IMG/VR virus record: IMGVR_UViG_3300042341_000041
Coordinates: 1 to 39,604 of that record
Reading direction: 5' to 3' (one strand)
DNA length: 39,604 bases
Origin: a virus
Both the position numbers and the translations under genes were made by a program. Under the pieces are notes generated by a model, which saw only the letters and a program-made list of their open reading frames with translations, was not told the DNA's origin and did not search any database. Positions 16,232 through 23,070 of this stretch are shown here, one piece after another. The first letter of the stretch is position 1. Each line of letters begins with the position of its first letter.

Positions 16232-16706
16232 TAAATTTATTATTCGATCTTTTGATCCTGAGAGTCATGAAGTAATGGTGTACTTCCGAGACTTTAGGAC
16301 AGTGACCCCAATAATAATTAAGCTGCCGGTTATTGATGGCTTGCATCCGGAGGGTCAGGATTTAGAAAACTACATCCTAAGCTTCATGCCAGTGATCGAA
16401 GAAAAAAAACCTGTTGAAATTGCCAAGAATGCAGACTACATCTTGGGTCTTGTAAAAGAGACAACAAGATTGCCATCAAAAGTTTCAGAGGCAAAGGCAG
16501 CGGCTATTGCAAAAAGATCTACCCTTCTTTATCAGTCTGACTGGACTCAACTACCAGACGTGCAGCACACGTTGGATGATGAGGAAAAGCTGAGATGGGG
16601 TCAGTACAGGCAAGATTTGCGTGACATTACAAAGCAGTCTGGATGGCCGACTGATATATCATGGCCAAAGATGCCGTTTCTTTTTGAGGTGACGATATAT
16701 GAGTAA
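16215..16706 (+). CDS. Tail-fibre assembly chaperone-like protein
   Basis: This 163-residue protein has the C-terminal module of phage tail-assembly chaperones (PF16778-like): LLYQSDWTQLPD, then KLRWGQYRQDLRDITKQ and WPTDISWPKMP (residues 103-152). These usually help the adjacent fibre or adhesin trimerise. The N-terminal 90 residues look like a separate small beta/alpha domain. AGGAAG at 16203-16208 supports ATG 16215. It immediately follows the Gly-rich adhesin, which is the likely client, and overlaps the cupin gene by eight bases. Confidence 0.8.
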   Translation: MAQSANKFIIRSFDPESHEVMVYFRDFRTVTPIIIKLPVIDGLHPEGQDLENYILSFMPVIEEKKPVEIAKNADYILGLVKETTRLPSKVSEAKAAAIAKRSTLLYQSDWTQLPDVQHTLDDEEKLRWGQYRQDLRDITKQSGWPTDISWPKMPFLFEVTIYE

Positions 16707-17154
16707 AGAAGATCCAAAAGAAATAAACGCAGGCCCCAGTTTTGGCAGGTCGGTTAACGGCGATCCGGAGGTGCAAATGACATGCGTCTCTAATTTATTT
16801 ATGAGATCAATGCACTTCAAGCACGCTGGTGACATTGAGCATGGACACGCACACATCTTTGATCATGTCTCACTGCTTACTGCTGGATCTGCCAAAGTAA
16901 CCGTTGAGGGTGTTTCTAAAGTTTTCACCGCCCCACATGCGATCTTTATTCGCAAAGACTGGATGCACGAAATTGAGGCTATGGAAAACAACACCATCAT
17001 GATATGTATTCATGCTTTGCGAGATGGTGAAAGAGTTGAGGACATAGTAGACCCTGACTCATATATCATTCCACCCGGAGCGGTTGGCGTCGCAGCGTCT
17101 GTTAATAACCCAAAATTGTTAGATCCATTGCTGAACATTAACAGAGTATTTTGA
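16699..17154 (+). CDS. Cupin-fold protein
   Basis: This 151-residue protein shows a cupin beta-barrel. Motif 1 is represented by HGHAHIFDHVSLLTAG (H48, H50, H52, H56, G63) and motif 2 by IRKDWMHEIEA (H90), followed by MICIHAL (H105). The His set could hold one metal as in dioxygenases, isomerases or sugar-binding cupins. The substrate is unknown. The stop overlaps the radical SAM start (TGATG), so it is translationally coupled to that enzyme and probably works in the same pathway. It overlaps the previous chaperone gene by eight bases, tying the pathway to the fibre locus. Confidence 0.75.
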   Translation: MSKEDPKEINAGPSFGRSVNGDPEVQMTCVSNLFMRSMHFKHAGDIEHGHAHIFDHVSLLTAGSAKVTVEGVSKVFTAPHAIFIRKDWMHEIEAMENNTIMICIHALRDGERVEDIVDPDSYIIPPGAVGVAASVNNPKLLDPLLNINRVF

Positions 17155-18569
17155 TGCGCCCATACACTCACATCAGAACTGAATCAGGCAAAAGTTTTTT
17201 CTACAACAACATCAGCAATGCCTTGCTTGACGAGCAAGGAGAGAATGTTGTTGTAAGACACTCTGAAAGTTCTTTGTATTTTGAGATGGCAAAGTCCTTG
17301 TATAGCAAGAAAACCAAAACCTCAAGTCCAAGAGCTTTGAGAATTCTTATGGGTCACGCCTGTAATTACAGTTGCTCGTACTGTATGCAGATGGATATTG
17401 GAAATCCAGATGAGTTGCCAAAACGAAAGAATCTTGATAAATTCTTTGAAGACATCACAGACAACTTTGACCTATCCAACCTTGAGCGCATAGAGCTGTG
17501 GGGAGGCGAGCCATTCCTTTATTGGAATGACATGGTTCCTCTGATGAACTTCTTTGATGCTGAGGGCAGGACGTTTGCAATTTCCACAAATGGTAGCTGC
17601 CTTAGCGCAAAACATGCAGAGTTCTTTGCCTCGCTAAAGTCAGATGTAATCCTGAGCATTTCGCATGACGGGCCAAGGCAAGAACAGTTGCGTGGGGAAG
17701 AAATCCTCGACAGGCCAAGAGTGATTGAGACACTCCGCAAGCTGGATGATTTGCCGAATGTTGGCTACGGATTCCAGTGTTCTGTAACAAACACAAATTT
17801 TGATTTGTTTGCAATCAATGACTTCTTTCGAGGTCATATCGTAGCTAATGGATTGCAGACAAACAGCCTATCATTCTCTCTTGGCAGAACATACCAAGAA
17901 GGCGGGAATGGATTTGACTATCTAGCCTGCAACATCATTGATGGTCAGGACAAGAAAACGAGCGACAGTCAGCTTCATGTTATTCACGGTGACAACTTAG
18001 AAAAGTTTCGCGTTATTTTGCGAAGCTACCTTGAGTCTCACCATCAACAAATGATCTTGCATGGATTTGATGGTGATGAGCCAGCGGTCTACGGAATGTC
18101 TGCTCTTGACTTGCCTTTATTGCTTTGCGATATATATGAAAGTCAAATTGCTTACAGCGTGATTGGTTACTCTAGGAAGCTGCTAAACAATGAGCCAATT
18201 CTTGAGACCACCAACTGTGGCGCAGACATGGCCGACATTATTTCTTTGGATCTTGATGGCAGCGTTCGCACATGCCCACATGCCGGAGAGAAGTATGTTC
18301 ACGGCCACATTAACAACATTAAGGGTGTTCGCATCCTTACCTTGAATCTGACCAAAAAAGACACGCACTGTACTGACTGCTCAAACATTAAGCTGTGCAG
18401 AAGCTCTTGCCCATTAGATTTGCCGACACAAACATTCTTGACAAACTGTGCTGTCGAGAAGGTTTGGTATGGCGAACTTCAGCGTGCGGCATTTAGATTT
18501 ATCTTAAATGAACAGATTTCTAGCATGGAGTCTGGACTTGAAAAAATACCAGTCGAGGAATTTGTATGA
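17154..18569 (+). CDS. Radical SAM/SPASM peptide-maturase-like enzyme
   Basis: This 471-residue protein has the radical SAM cluster motif C70-x3-C74-x2-C77 (HACNYSCSYC), a GGE motif (117-119) and STNG (144-147). The C-terminal SPASM domain carries the full seven-cysteine pattern: C355, G369-x4-C374, C406-x2-C409-x5-C415-x3-C419 and C432, so two auxiliary Fe-S clusters are expected. SPASM proteins usually modify peptides or proteins (anSME, RiPP maturases). The N-terminal 60 residues resemble leader-binding regions, but weakly. It is coupled to the cupin (TGATG, so ATG 17154 rather than the TTG one codon earlier) and to the ATP-grasp gene (ATGA). The DNA looks more AT-rich than the packaging genes. 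The substrate is unknown. Confidence 0.9.
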   Translation: MRPYTHIRTESGKSFFYNNISNALLDEQGENVVVRHSESSLYFEMAKSLYSKKTKTSSPRALRILMGHACNYSCSYCMQMDIGNPDELPKRKNLDKFFEDITDNFDLSNLERIELWGGEPFLYWNDMVPLMNFFDAEGRTFAISTNGSCLSAKHAEFFASLKSDVILSISHDGPRQEQLRGEEILDRPRVIETLRKLDDLPNVGYGFQCSVTNTNFDLFAINDFFRGHIVANGLQTNSLSFSLGRTYQEGGNGFDYLACNIIDGQDKKTSDSQLHVIHGDNLEKFRVILRSYLESHHQQMILHGFDGDEPAVYGMSALDLPLLLCDIYESQIAYSVIGYSRKLLNNEPILETTNCGADMADIISLDLDGSVRTCPHAGEKYVHGHINNIKGVRILTLNLTKKDTHCTDCSNIKLCRSSCPLDLPTQTFLTNCAVEKVWYGELQRAAFRFILNEQISSMESGLEKIPVEEFV

Positions 18570-19651
18570 AGCTTTTTATTAACGGGCCAACACAAGCAGA
18601 AAACTACCAGAAGCTTTTGTCTGCCCTCTCTGGATCTGGCATAGAGATAGTTTCTGCGGTAGAAGACTTTGACTTTGCCATGCCGCTGTTTGATCCAATC
18701 ACTCAAGAGTGTGCAGACATTGCCGTTGCAAAAGGCAAATACTTTCCAGATACTGGGTTCATCACAAAGAGTGGATTGGAAGCAAAGTGTTTGGCGTCTG
18801 GTGTTTCGATGCTTCCAAAAACGGCATTGACAATTGAAAATCTTCGCGCATGTACGCATAGCCACTTTATTATCAAACCAGATCTTTGGTCTGGCGCAAA
18901 GCACCCATACCCATACGTCTACCGTATCTTTACCATGTCGCAAATTGAAGATGTGGTCTCGATGATTGGAAGCAATTCAACAGATGGCTTCATTATTCAG
19001 AATGCCTACATTGATGACTTAACTCAAGAGACATATCTTTTGTTCGTTGATGGAGTTGTCAATGGATCTGGCGTAATCCACTTTAATCCAATTGCGGATA
19101 AGTGGATGCTGAACACCAGTGCAGACGATGGACATATCACGCACAAGGCTGGCATTCGTGAAGTCTCTTCTAATGATAAGTTTGGATTTAAGGCAAAGGT
19201 GCTTAAGCTCCTTCAGGATAACAATATCCGCAACACGCCATTTAAGGCTCAGGCCATTGTCGATGTGCCGAATGGTCGGTGCTTTATCACAGACTGGTCT
19301 TGGGGCATCATGCCTTATACGCACCTGAATGTGCTGACCCCAGACTACTTGGTTGATCACCTAAAGTTTGCATACGACATGTCGGCAACTGTTACAAAGC
19401 CAATCGACAAAGCTATTGTGATGCACCACATCGCATTTCCAAAAGAAGACTGGAATCTGTCAACAGAAGACTTTGATCAGAAGTACGCTGCTGCATCACA
19501 GGTGGCTGGCGTAAAGAGAGCAGAACAATTACGCAGTCGTGGGTCTGTGCAGCCAACAATATCAAACTTCTATGTTTTGTTTGGTGTTGCTGCCGACAGC
19601 GTGGACAATGGCAAGGCAAAGCTAACGGCATTTCAAAATCAAATTTTTTGA
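18566..19651 (+). CDS. ATP-grasp-like protein
   Basis: This 361-residue protein shows the layout of an ATP-grasp ligase: a Rossmann-like N-terminal part, the ATP-binding strand HFIIKPD (K104), a hinge-like FIIQNAYIDD (142-151) followed by E155, and strand TYLLFVDGVVNGSG. Two late acidic positions, D233 in AIVDVPNG and D243 in FITDWSW, stand where metal ligands are expected. The usual final E-x-N motif is not conserved, so activity or subclass is uncertain. ATP-grasp enzymes join carboxylates to amines or hydroxyls, including in peptide-product pathways. It overlaps the radical SAM gene by four bases and is followed by an unknown gene with AGGAG. Confidence 0.6.
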   Translation: MKLFINGPTQAENYQKLLSALSGSGIEIVSAVEDFDFAMPLFDPITQECADIAVAKGKYFPDTGFITKSGLEAKCLASGVSMLPKTALTIENLRACTHSHFIIKPDLWSGAKHPYPYVYRIFTMSQIEDVVSMIGSNSTDGFIIQNAYIDDLTQETYLLFVDGVVNGSGVIHFNPIADKWMLNTSADDGHITHKAGIREVSSNDKFGFKAKVLKLLQDNNIRNTPFKAQAIVDVPNGRCFITDWSWGIMPYTHLNVLTPDYLVDHLKFAYDMSATVTKPIDKAIVMHHIAFPKEDWNLSTEDFDQKYAAASQVAGVKRAEQLRSRGSVQPTISNFYVLFGVAADSVDNGKAKLTAFQNQIF

Positions 19652-19660
19652 GGAGATATC

Positions 19661-20278
19661 ATGAATCCAAAATATGTTGTGACGGCCGGAGATTGCAGCA
19701 GCGACGACTACGCAGAAGCTCGATTCCCGAATGCCAAGTTGATTAGCCTGCGCCTTGGCGATAACGGGGATGCTGCCATGAAAAAGTTCAAGGAACTTGG
19801 CAAAGATGCGGTCATGGTCACATCCACCACGCCATTGCACTTTGGCAGCGAGTCTGAGTCAATCACAGAGCAGTTTGCCATCAAGGAATACTTTGGCCAT
19901 CTGGACTACACGCTGATGTCCAAAGATGAGTCCATCAAGTACGGCACAAGCTTCGAGGGTAAGTCCCTTGGCGGCATCTCTCCTTTGGTCGGCAAGCTGG
20001 CTGCAAAGCTGGTGAACGCATCTGAGTACGTCCGCTTCAGCGATCCAGACGTGTCAACCAAGGCAGCCATTGACGGCGAGATTGATCTGGTCAGCAAGCC
20101 ATCACGCGATGGAAAGCTGGACACAGAAGGCGGTATGCACATGGTCTGTGACCTGACCAAGGAGTTTGGCTTGAAGCTGCGCTACTATTTGGTTGCTCAC
20201 GATGAAGAGCATGACGCAGATGCTTTGGCAGTATTTCAACAAGAGCGACAGGAAATTCAGAAGTTCCTGCCTTTATGA
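19661..20278 (+). CDS. Unknown protein at the end of the radical SAM cassette
   Basis: This 205-residue protein has an alpha/beta look: an N-terminal strand PKYVVTAGDC, then a Rossmann-like alternation, a segment with DGEIDLVSKPSRDG, and a C-terminal helix with HDEEHDADALAVF. I recognise no family. AGGAG at 19651-19655, ending five bases before ATG 19661, is one of the best ribosome-binding sites in the cassette. Its stop overlaps the DUF2061 gene (ATGA). It follows the ATP-grasp gene in the same transcript and could be an accessory enzyme or a binding protein of the pathway. Confidence 0.6.
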   Translation: MNPKYVVTAGDCSSDDYAEARFPNAKLISLRLGDNGDAAMKKFKELGKDAVMVTSTTPLHFGSESESITEQFAIKEYFGHLDYTLMSKDESIKYGTSFEGKSLGGISPLVGKLAAKLVNASEYVRFSDPDVSTKAAIDGEIDLVSKPSRDGKLDTEGGMHMVCDLTKEFGLKLRYYLVAHDEEHDADALAVFQQERQEIQKFLPL

Positions 20279-20496
20279 AAGAAAGCACAACCAGATCTGT
20301 TGCAAAAACGATCTCTTGGCGGGTTACCGTCAGCATCATTTCTTTCGTAATCAGCTACTGGCTGACAGGAAGTCTTGAGCTGGCGGGTATGCTTATGGCA
20401 AGCAAGGTCGTTGTCAACAGTATCTGGTACTTCATCCACGAAAGACTGTGGAACAAAATCAATTTTGGCAAGCAGGATAACAAGGCGGATGAATAA
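20275..20496 (+). CDS. DUF2061-like small membrane protein
   Basis: This 73-residue protein has the sequence pattern of DUF2061: TRSVAKTISWRVTVSIISF near the N-terminus, YWLTGSLELAG in the middle and WYFIHERLWNKINFG at the end. Two membrane helices (about residues 17-33 and 36-53) are joined by a short loop. The family occurs in bacteria and phages and has no established function; in this place it may take part in lysis or membrane remodelling. It starts in an ATGA overlap with the unknown protein and ends two bases before the next start. Confidence 0.85.
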   Translation: MKESTTRSVAKTISWRVTVSIISFVISYWLTGSLELAGMLMASKVVVNSIWYFIHERLWNKINFGKQDNKADE

Positions 20497-20497
20497 A

Positions 20498-20692
20498 ATG
20501 AGCGAAATAGAAAAGGACTTTGCCGTGCATGAAGCTATCTGTGCTCAACGATACGAGAACATTGAAAAGGCATTTGGCGAAGGCGACAGACGAATGACTC
20601 GCATAGAGTATCTGTTGTACATCGTTATTGCGGCCGTACTTCTCGGCCCCGGCTTTTTGGCCGATCTTGTTCGTGGACTAACAGGAGTCTGA
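20498..20692 (+). CDS. Single-pass membrane protein (holin/XhlA-like)
   Basis: This 64-residue protein has a charged N-terminal helix with repeated Glu/Arg (IEKDFAVHEAICAQRYENIEK) and one C-terminal membrane helix (about residues 39-58, IEYLLYIVIAAVLLGPGFLAD). This layout resembles haemolysin XhlA-type lysis proteins. Start 20498 is favoured because AGGCGG (20483-20488) is well spaced. An in-frame ATG at 20489 would add three residues. The location just before other membrane and lysis genes supports a holin or antiholin type role, not proven. Confidence 0.6.
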   Translation: MSEIEKDFAVHEAICAQRYENIEKAFGEGDRRMTRIEYLLYIVIAAVLLGPGFLADLVRGLTGV

Positions 20693-20693
20693 A

Positions 20694-21452
20694 ATTGATC
20701 CGATTAGCATTCTTTTTGCTGCAAACGCCTGTGTTGCCGCCATCAAGGAAGGATGCGAACTTTACAAGCAGGCAAAAGAATCTTTCGTAGAAGTCAGAGA
20801 AACATACGATGAAGTTGCTGGCATTGTTCAAGAGGCTCAAGGATTCTTGGGGCCGGTTATTGCTTTCATTGGAAAGCTTTTTCAGGCTCCAAGCGGAGAT
20901 GGATCGCCTGCTCCATCAAAGCCAGCAACACCAAAGCCAAAGCCAAAATCCAAACCAGCAGCAAGAGCTGGAAAGAAAGCCTACGTCGATGAGACGCAGG
21001 TTATGGCCGATGTCGTCAAACAACTCACAGAGTTCTTCCGGCTACAAGAAAAGCTTGCCGCCCACATAAGGGAGGAAGAGGAGCGAAGCCAGAACGTCTA
21101 TGACCCAGATGCAAATCTAATGGAGTCTGCCCTTAACAGGGTGATGGCGATGGATCAGATGGCCGCTCTAGAGGTCACTATCAGAGAAACAATGGTGTAC
21201 CAGTCTCCTCCAGAGATGGGTGCTCTGTACTCTAAAGTTTTTGAAATGCGCGACGTTATCCAAGAAGAACAGGAGAAAGCAAGACTGGCGGAGGAAGCTC
21301 GTGAAAGGTACAAGAGATGGCGACAACACCAGCGAAAAGGAAGGCTGCAACTCAGGATCGCGGTTCTTCTGGCGGCTCTGTTCCTAGTTGGATACCTCCA
21401 CCTATGGCTACAAGTACTCAACCAGAAAACGACGACGACACCGCCTTTCTGA
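20694..21452 (+). CDS. Coiled-coil protein with C-terminal TM; apparent AUU start
   Basis: This 252-residue protein begins with a hydrophobic helical segment DPISILFAANACVAAIKEG, has a Lys/Pro-rich hinge (about residues 65-85), long helical regions and one membrane helix near residues 219-240. The frame is open from just after a stop at 20679 but contains no ATG, GTG or TTG before codon 52. An ATT codon at 20694 stands six bases after GGAG (20684-20687), where other phage proteins of this type have the start of MDP. I therefore take ATT as start. The alternative TTG 20847 lacks a ribosome-binding site and would drop the first 51 residues. The function is unknown; membrane/lysis context. Confidence 0.65.
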   Translation: MDPISILFAANACVAAIKEGCELYKQAKESFVEVRETYDEVAGIVQEAQGFLGPVIAFIGKLFQAPSGDGSPAPSKPATPKPKPKSKPAARAGKKAYVDETQVMADVVKQLTEFFRLQEKLAAHIREEEERSQNVYDPDANLMESALNRVMAMDQMAALEVTIRETMVYQSPPEMGALYSKVFEMRDVIQEEQEKARLAEEARERYKRWRQHQRKGRLQLRIAVLLAALFLVGYLHLWLQVLNQKTTTTPPF

Positions 21453-21640
21453 TCATCATCGCCTTGCTGACAATCATTGTTCTTGGACTTGGCCCAATCG
21501 TTGTTCACATGCACCTGAAGACAGAAGCAAAGCTGGAAGAGATGGAGCAGGAAAGAAGAGCACTGGAAAGAGAAAGAAGAGCGTCAGAAAAATTACGGCA
21601 AGATATTCAGCGATTGTTCAACGAGGAGAGAAATAAATGA
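21317..21640 (+). CDS. Overlapping single-TM coiled-coil membrane protein
   Basis: This 107-residue protein has a Pro/Ser-rich N-terminus (GGSVPSWIPPP), one membrane helix (residues 42-64) and a Lys/Glu/Arg coiled coil (68-105). It overlaps the end of the previous gene by 136 bases in another frame. AAAGG (21304-21308) eight bases before ATG 21317 supports translation from inside that gene. A later ATG at 21404 lacks such a site. Position between two other membrane proteins suggests a lysis or superinfection role; I do not recognise a family. Confidence 0.65.
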   Translation: MATTPAKRKAATQDRGSSGGSVPSWIPPPMATSTQPENDDDTAFLIIIALLTIIVLGLGPIVVHMHLKTEAKLEEMEQERRALERERRASEKLRQDIQRLFNEERNK

Positions 21641-21813
21641 GGATATTGTTAATTTCTATGTTCATGGTTGTCTTGGGCGGCTGTGAGGATAGGTTTCGTT
21701 ATGCTTGCCAAGACCCAAGCAACTGGGGATCTGCTGAGTGCAAGCCTCCAGCCTGCACCGCTTCAGGCACTTGCCCAGACCAACTCGTAAACATTGACAA
21801 GGAGAAAAAATGA
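21637..21813 (+). CDS. Small cysteine-rich lipoprotein
   Basis: This 58-residue protein starts with a signal peptide and lipobox (VVLGGC, C16), followed by EDRFRYACQDPSNW, ECKPPACTASGTCPD and a charged end. Including the lipid-carrying C16 there are five cysteines, four in the mature part (C24, C35, C40, C46), suggesting disulfides in the periplasm. The pattern CQ[DN]P-x-NW...C-x-PP-x-C-x2-x-GTCP is one I recognise from small lipoproteins in many phages, but with no known role. The start overlaps the previous stop (ATGA), and the stop overlaps the next start (ATGA at 21810). Confidence 0.8.
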   Translation: MRILLISMFMVVLGGCEDRFRYACQDPSNWGSAECKPPACTASGTCPDQLVNIDKEKK

Positions 21814-22139
21814 ACGCAACAGTAGGATTCAAGCCAGCCAAAGCACGCCTCACACCTGACGAAATTGAAGTCAGGGTATGGGCATGGGTGATATTTGTCA
21901 TCTCTCTGATCCTGATTGGTAGCTGCTTCAGCTTTATCTATTCTGTTACCTTTGTGACCCAGCCCATGCTTGGCATGGCTCCGATTGATGTCGTGTACAC
22001 AAAGATGCTGAACGACATCATGTTGCTGTGTACTGGTGTGTTGGGTGGCGTGGCTGGCCGCAAGGCCGTGTCTGCCGCCATTGCATCGGCAACTGCTAAG
22101 GCAGAAGCCAAGGACAATGACGAGCCTCCCCAGCCATGA
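21810..22139 (+). CDS. Holin-like protein with two membrane helices
   Basis: This 109-residue protein has two membrane segments (about residues 23-50, rich in Ile/Phe/Val, and about 66-95, rich in Gly/Ala) and a highly charged C-terminus (AKAEAKDNDEPPQP). This is the outline of a class II holin. It lies directly before the Rz/Rz1 spanin genes and the endolysin, a classical lysis cassette order. GGAG upstream of ATG 21810 supports the start. No motif allows a family name. Confidence 0.65.
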   Translation: MNATVGFKPAKARLTPDEIEVRVWAWVIFVISLILIGSCFSFIYSVTFVTQPMLGMAPIDVVYTKMLNDIMLLCTGVLGGVAGRKAVSAAIASATAKAEAKDNDEPPQP

Positions 22140-22609
22140 AGCAAATAATCTTTGGTATCGTCATTCTGTTGGCGACCTTCGGTGGCGGCTATTGGGTAGG
22201 CAAGGATGCTGAACTCGACAGACAGGCTGCCGAGGTGGCCAAGCTCAACGAACAGGCTCGCGTCAAAGAACAGATTCTGTCCAATGCCGTCACCACAACT
22301 GCCAATGCACTGAGGATTTCAAATGAAAAAGCAAAGACTGCTGCAAAAGAGCGCGATGCTGCTATTGATGGCGGCACTTTCAAGCTGCGGGTTCCTGTCA
22401 AAGCGCCCGCCTGCGCCACCGTATCAGCCTCCACAGATCCCTCCGCTCCCAGCGGAGATAGTGCAGGAGAAGCACGAACCGAGCTTGACCCAGCGTTTGG
22501 AAAAGCTCTTTTCGCAATAACAGATGAGGGTGACAGAGCCATCGAAAAGCTCAACTCCTGCATCGACCTTTACAACAAAGCCCTTGAATCACAGAAGGAA
22601 ATCAAATGA
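22136..22609 (+). CDS. Inner-membrane spanin (Rz-like)
   Basis: This 157-residue protein has an N-terminal membrane anchor (about residues 4-22, IIFGIVILLATFGGGYWVG) and a long charged periplasmic helical region (25-75), then a Ser/Pro/Ala-rich stretch and a helical end. This is an i-spanin, which spans the periplasm with the Rz1 lipoprotein and fuses the membranes at lysis. The Rz1 gene is nested in the +1 frame at 22323. It overlaps the holin-like gene before it (ATGA) and the endolysin after it by four bases. Confidence 0.85.
   Translation: MKQIIFGIVILLATFGGGYWVGKDAELDRQAAEVAKLNEQARVKEQILSNAVTTTANALRISNEKAKTAAKERDAAIDGGTFKLRVPVKAPACATVSASTDPSAPSGDSAGEARTELDPAFGKALFAITDEGDRAIEKLNSCIDLYNKALESQKEIK
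22323..22520 (+). CDS. Outer-membrane spanin lipoprotein (Rz1-like), nested in Rz
   Basis: This 65-residue frame lies completely within the Rz-like gene in another frame. It has a basic N-terminus, a signal helix and lipobox ALSSC (C22), then a proline-rich stretch (PPAPPYQPPQIPPLP, residues 29-43), the classical o-spanin layout. Rz1 partners with the Rz-like protein so that inner and outer membranes fuse after peptidoglycan is cut. Nested Rz/Rz1 pairs are well known in coliphages. Confidence 0.85.
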   Translation: MKKQRLLQKSAMLLLMAALSSCGFLSKRPPAPPYQPPQIPPLPAEIVQEKHEPSLTQRLEKLFSQ

Positions 22610-23070
22610 ATCTGTCCCCTAACTTCTCCCTGCACGAACTGACCAAATCCGAGACAGCCCTGCGCCTTGGCTTGGATAACACGCCAGACGACGAGGCAAC
22701 AGAAAACCTGCGCTTACTGTGCGAAAAAGTATTACAACCTGTGCGCGATCACTATGGTAAGGGTGTCAAGGTGAACTCTGCGTTCCGCTCTCCGGAGTCA
22801 AATGCAGCAGTCGGAGGCTCGAAGACCTCAGACCATTGCCTTGGCCGAGCAGCCGATATTGAAATTCCCGGGGTGGCAAATGCTGATTTAGCACAGTGGA
22901 TCATGGATAATCTGGACTACACACAGTTGATCCTTGAGTTCTACACACCGGGTATTCCTGACAGTGGCTGGGTGCATGTCAGTTACGACCCCAACAACCT
23001 GAAGAAGCAGGAACTCACTGCGACCAAGGTTGCTGGGAAGACGCAGTATTTGAACGGATTGGTTGCTTAA
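22606..23070 (+). CDS. Endolysin, M15-family D,D-/L,D-type peptidase
   Basis: This 154-residue protein has the peptidase M15 (subfamily 3) arrangement: NSAFRSPESNAAVGG, then SDHCLGRAADIE with zinc ligands H77 and D84, E111 in ILEF as probable catalytic acid, and WVHVSY with H124. It cuts peptide cross-links of peptidoglycan at lysis. It has no secretion signal, so release depends on the upstream holin-like protein. The start overlaps the Rz gene (ATGA), and the nozzle-like gene begins at the next base after its stop. Confidence 0.9.
   Translation: MNLSPNFSLHELTKSETALRLGLDNTPDDEATENLRLLCEKVLQPVRDHYGKGVKVNSAFRSPESNAAVGGSKTSDHCLGRAADIEIPGVANADLAQWIMDNLDYTQLILEFYTPGIPDSGWVHVSYDPNNLKKQELTATKVAGKTQYLNGLVA

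Noticed and set aside
20695-20790. TTG-started 31-codon frame overlapping the AUU-start gene
   Set aside because: It uses the same GGAG but gives an unlikely product, while the ATT frame gives a helical protein continuing for 252 residues.
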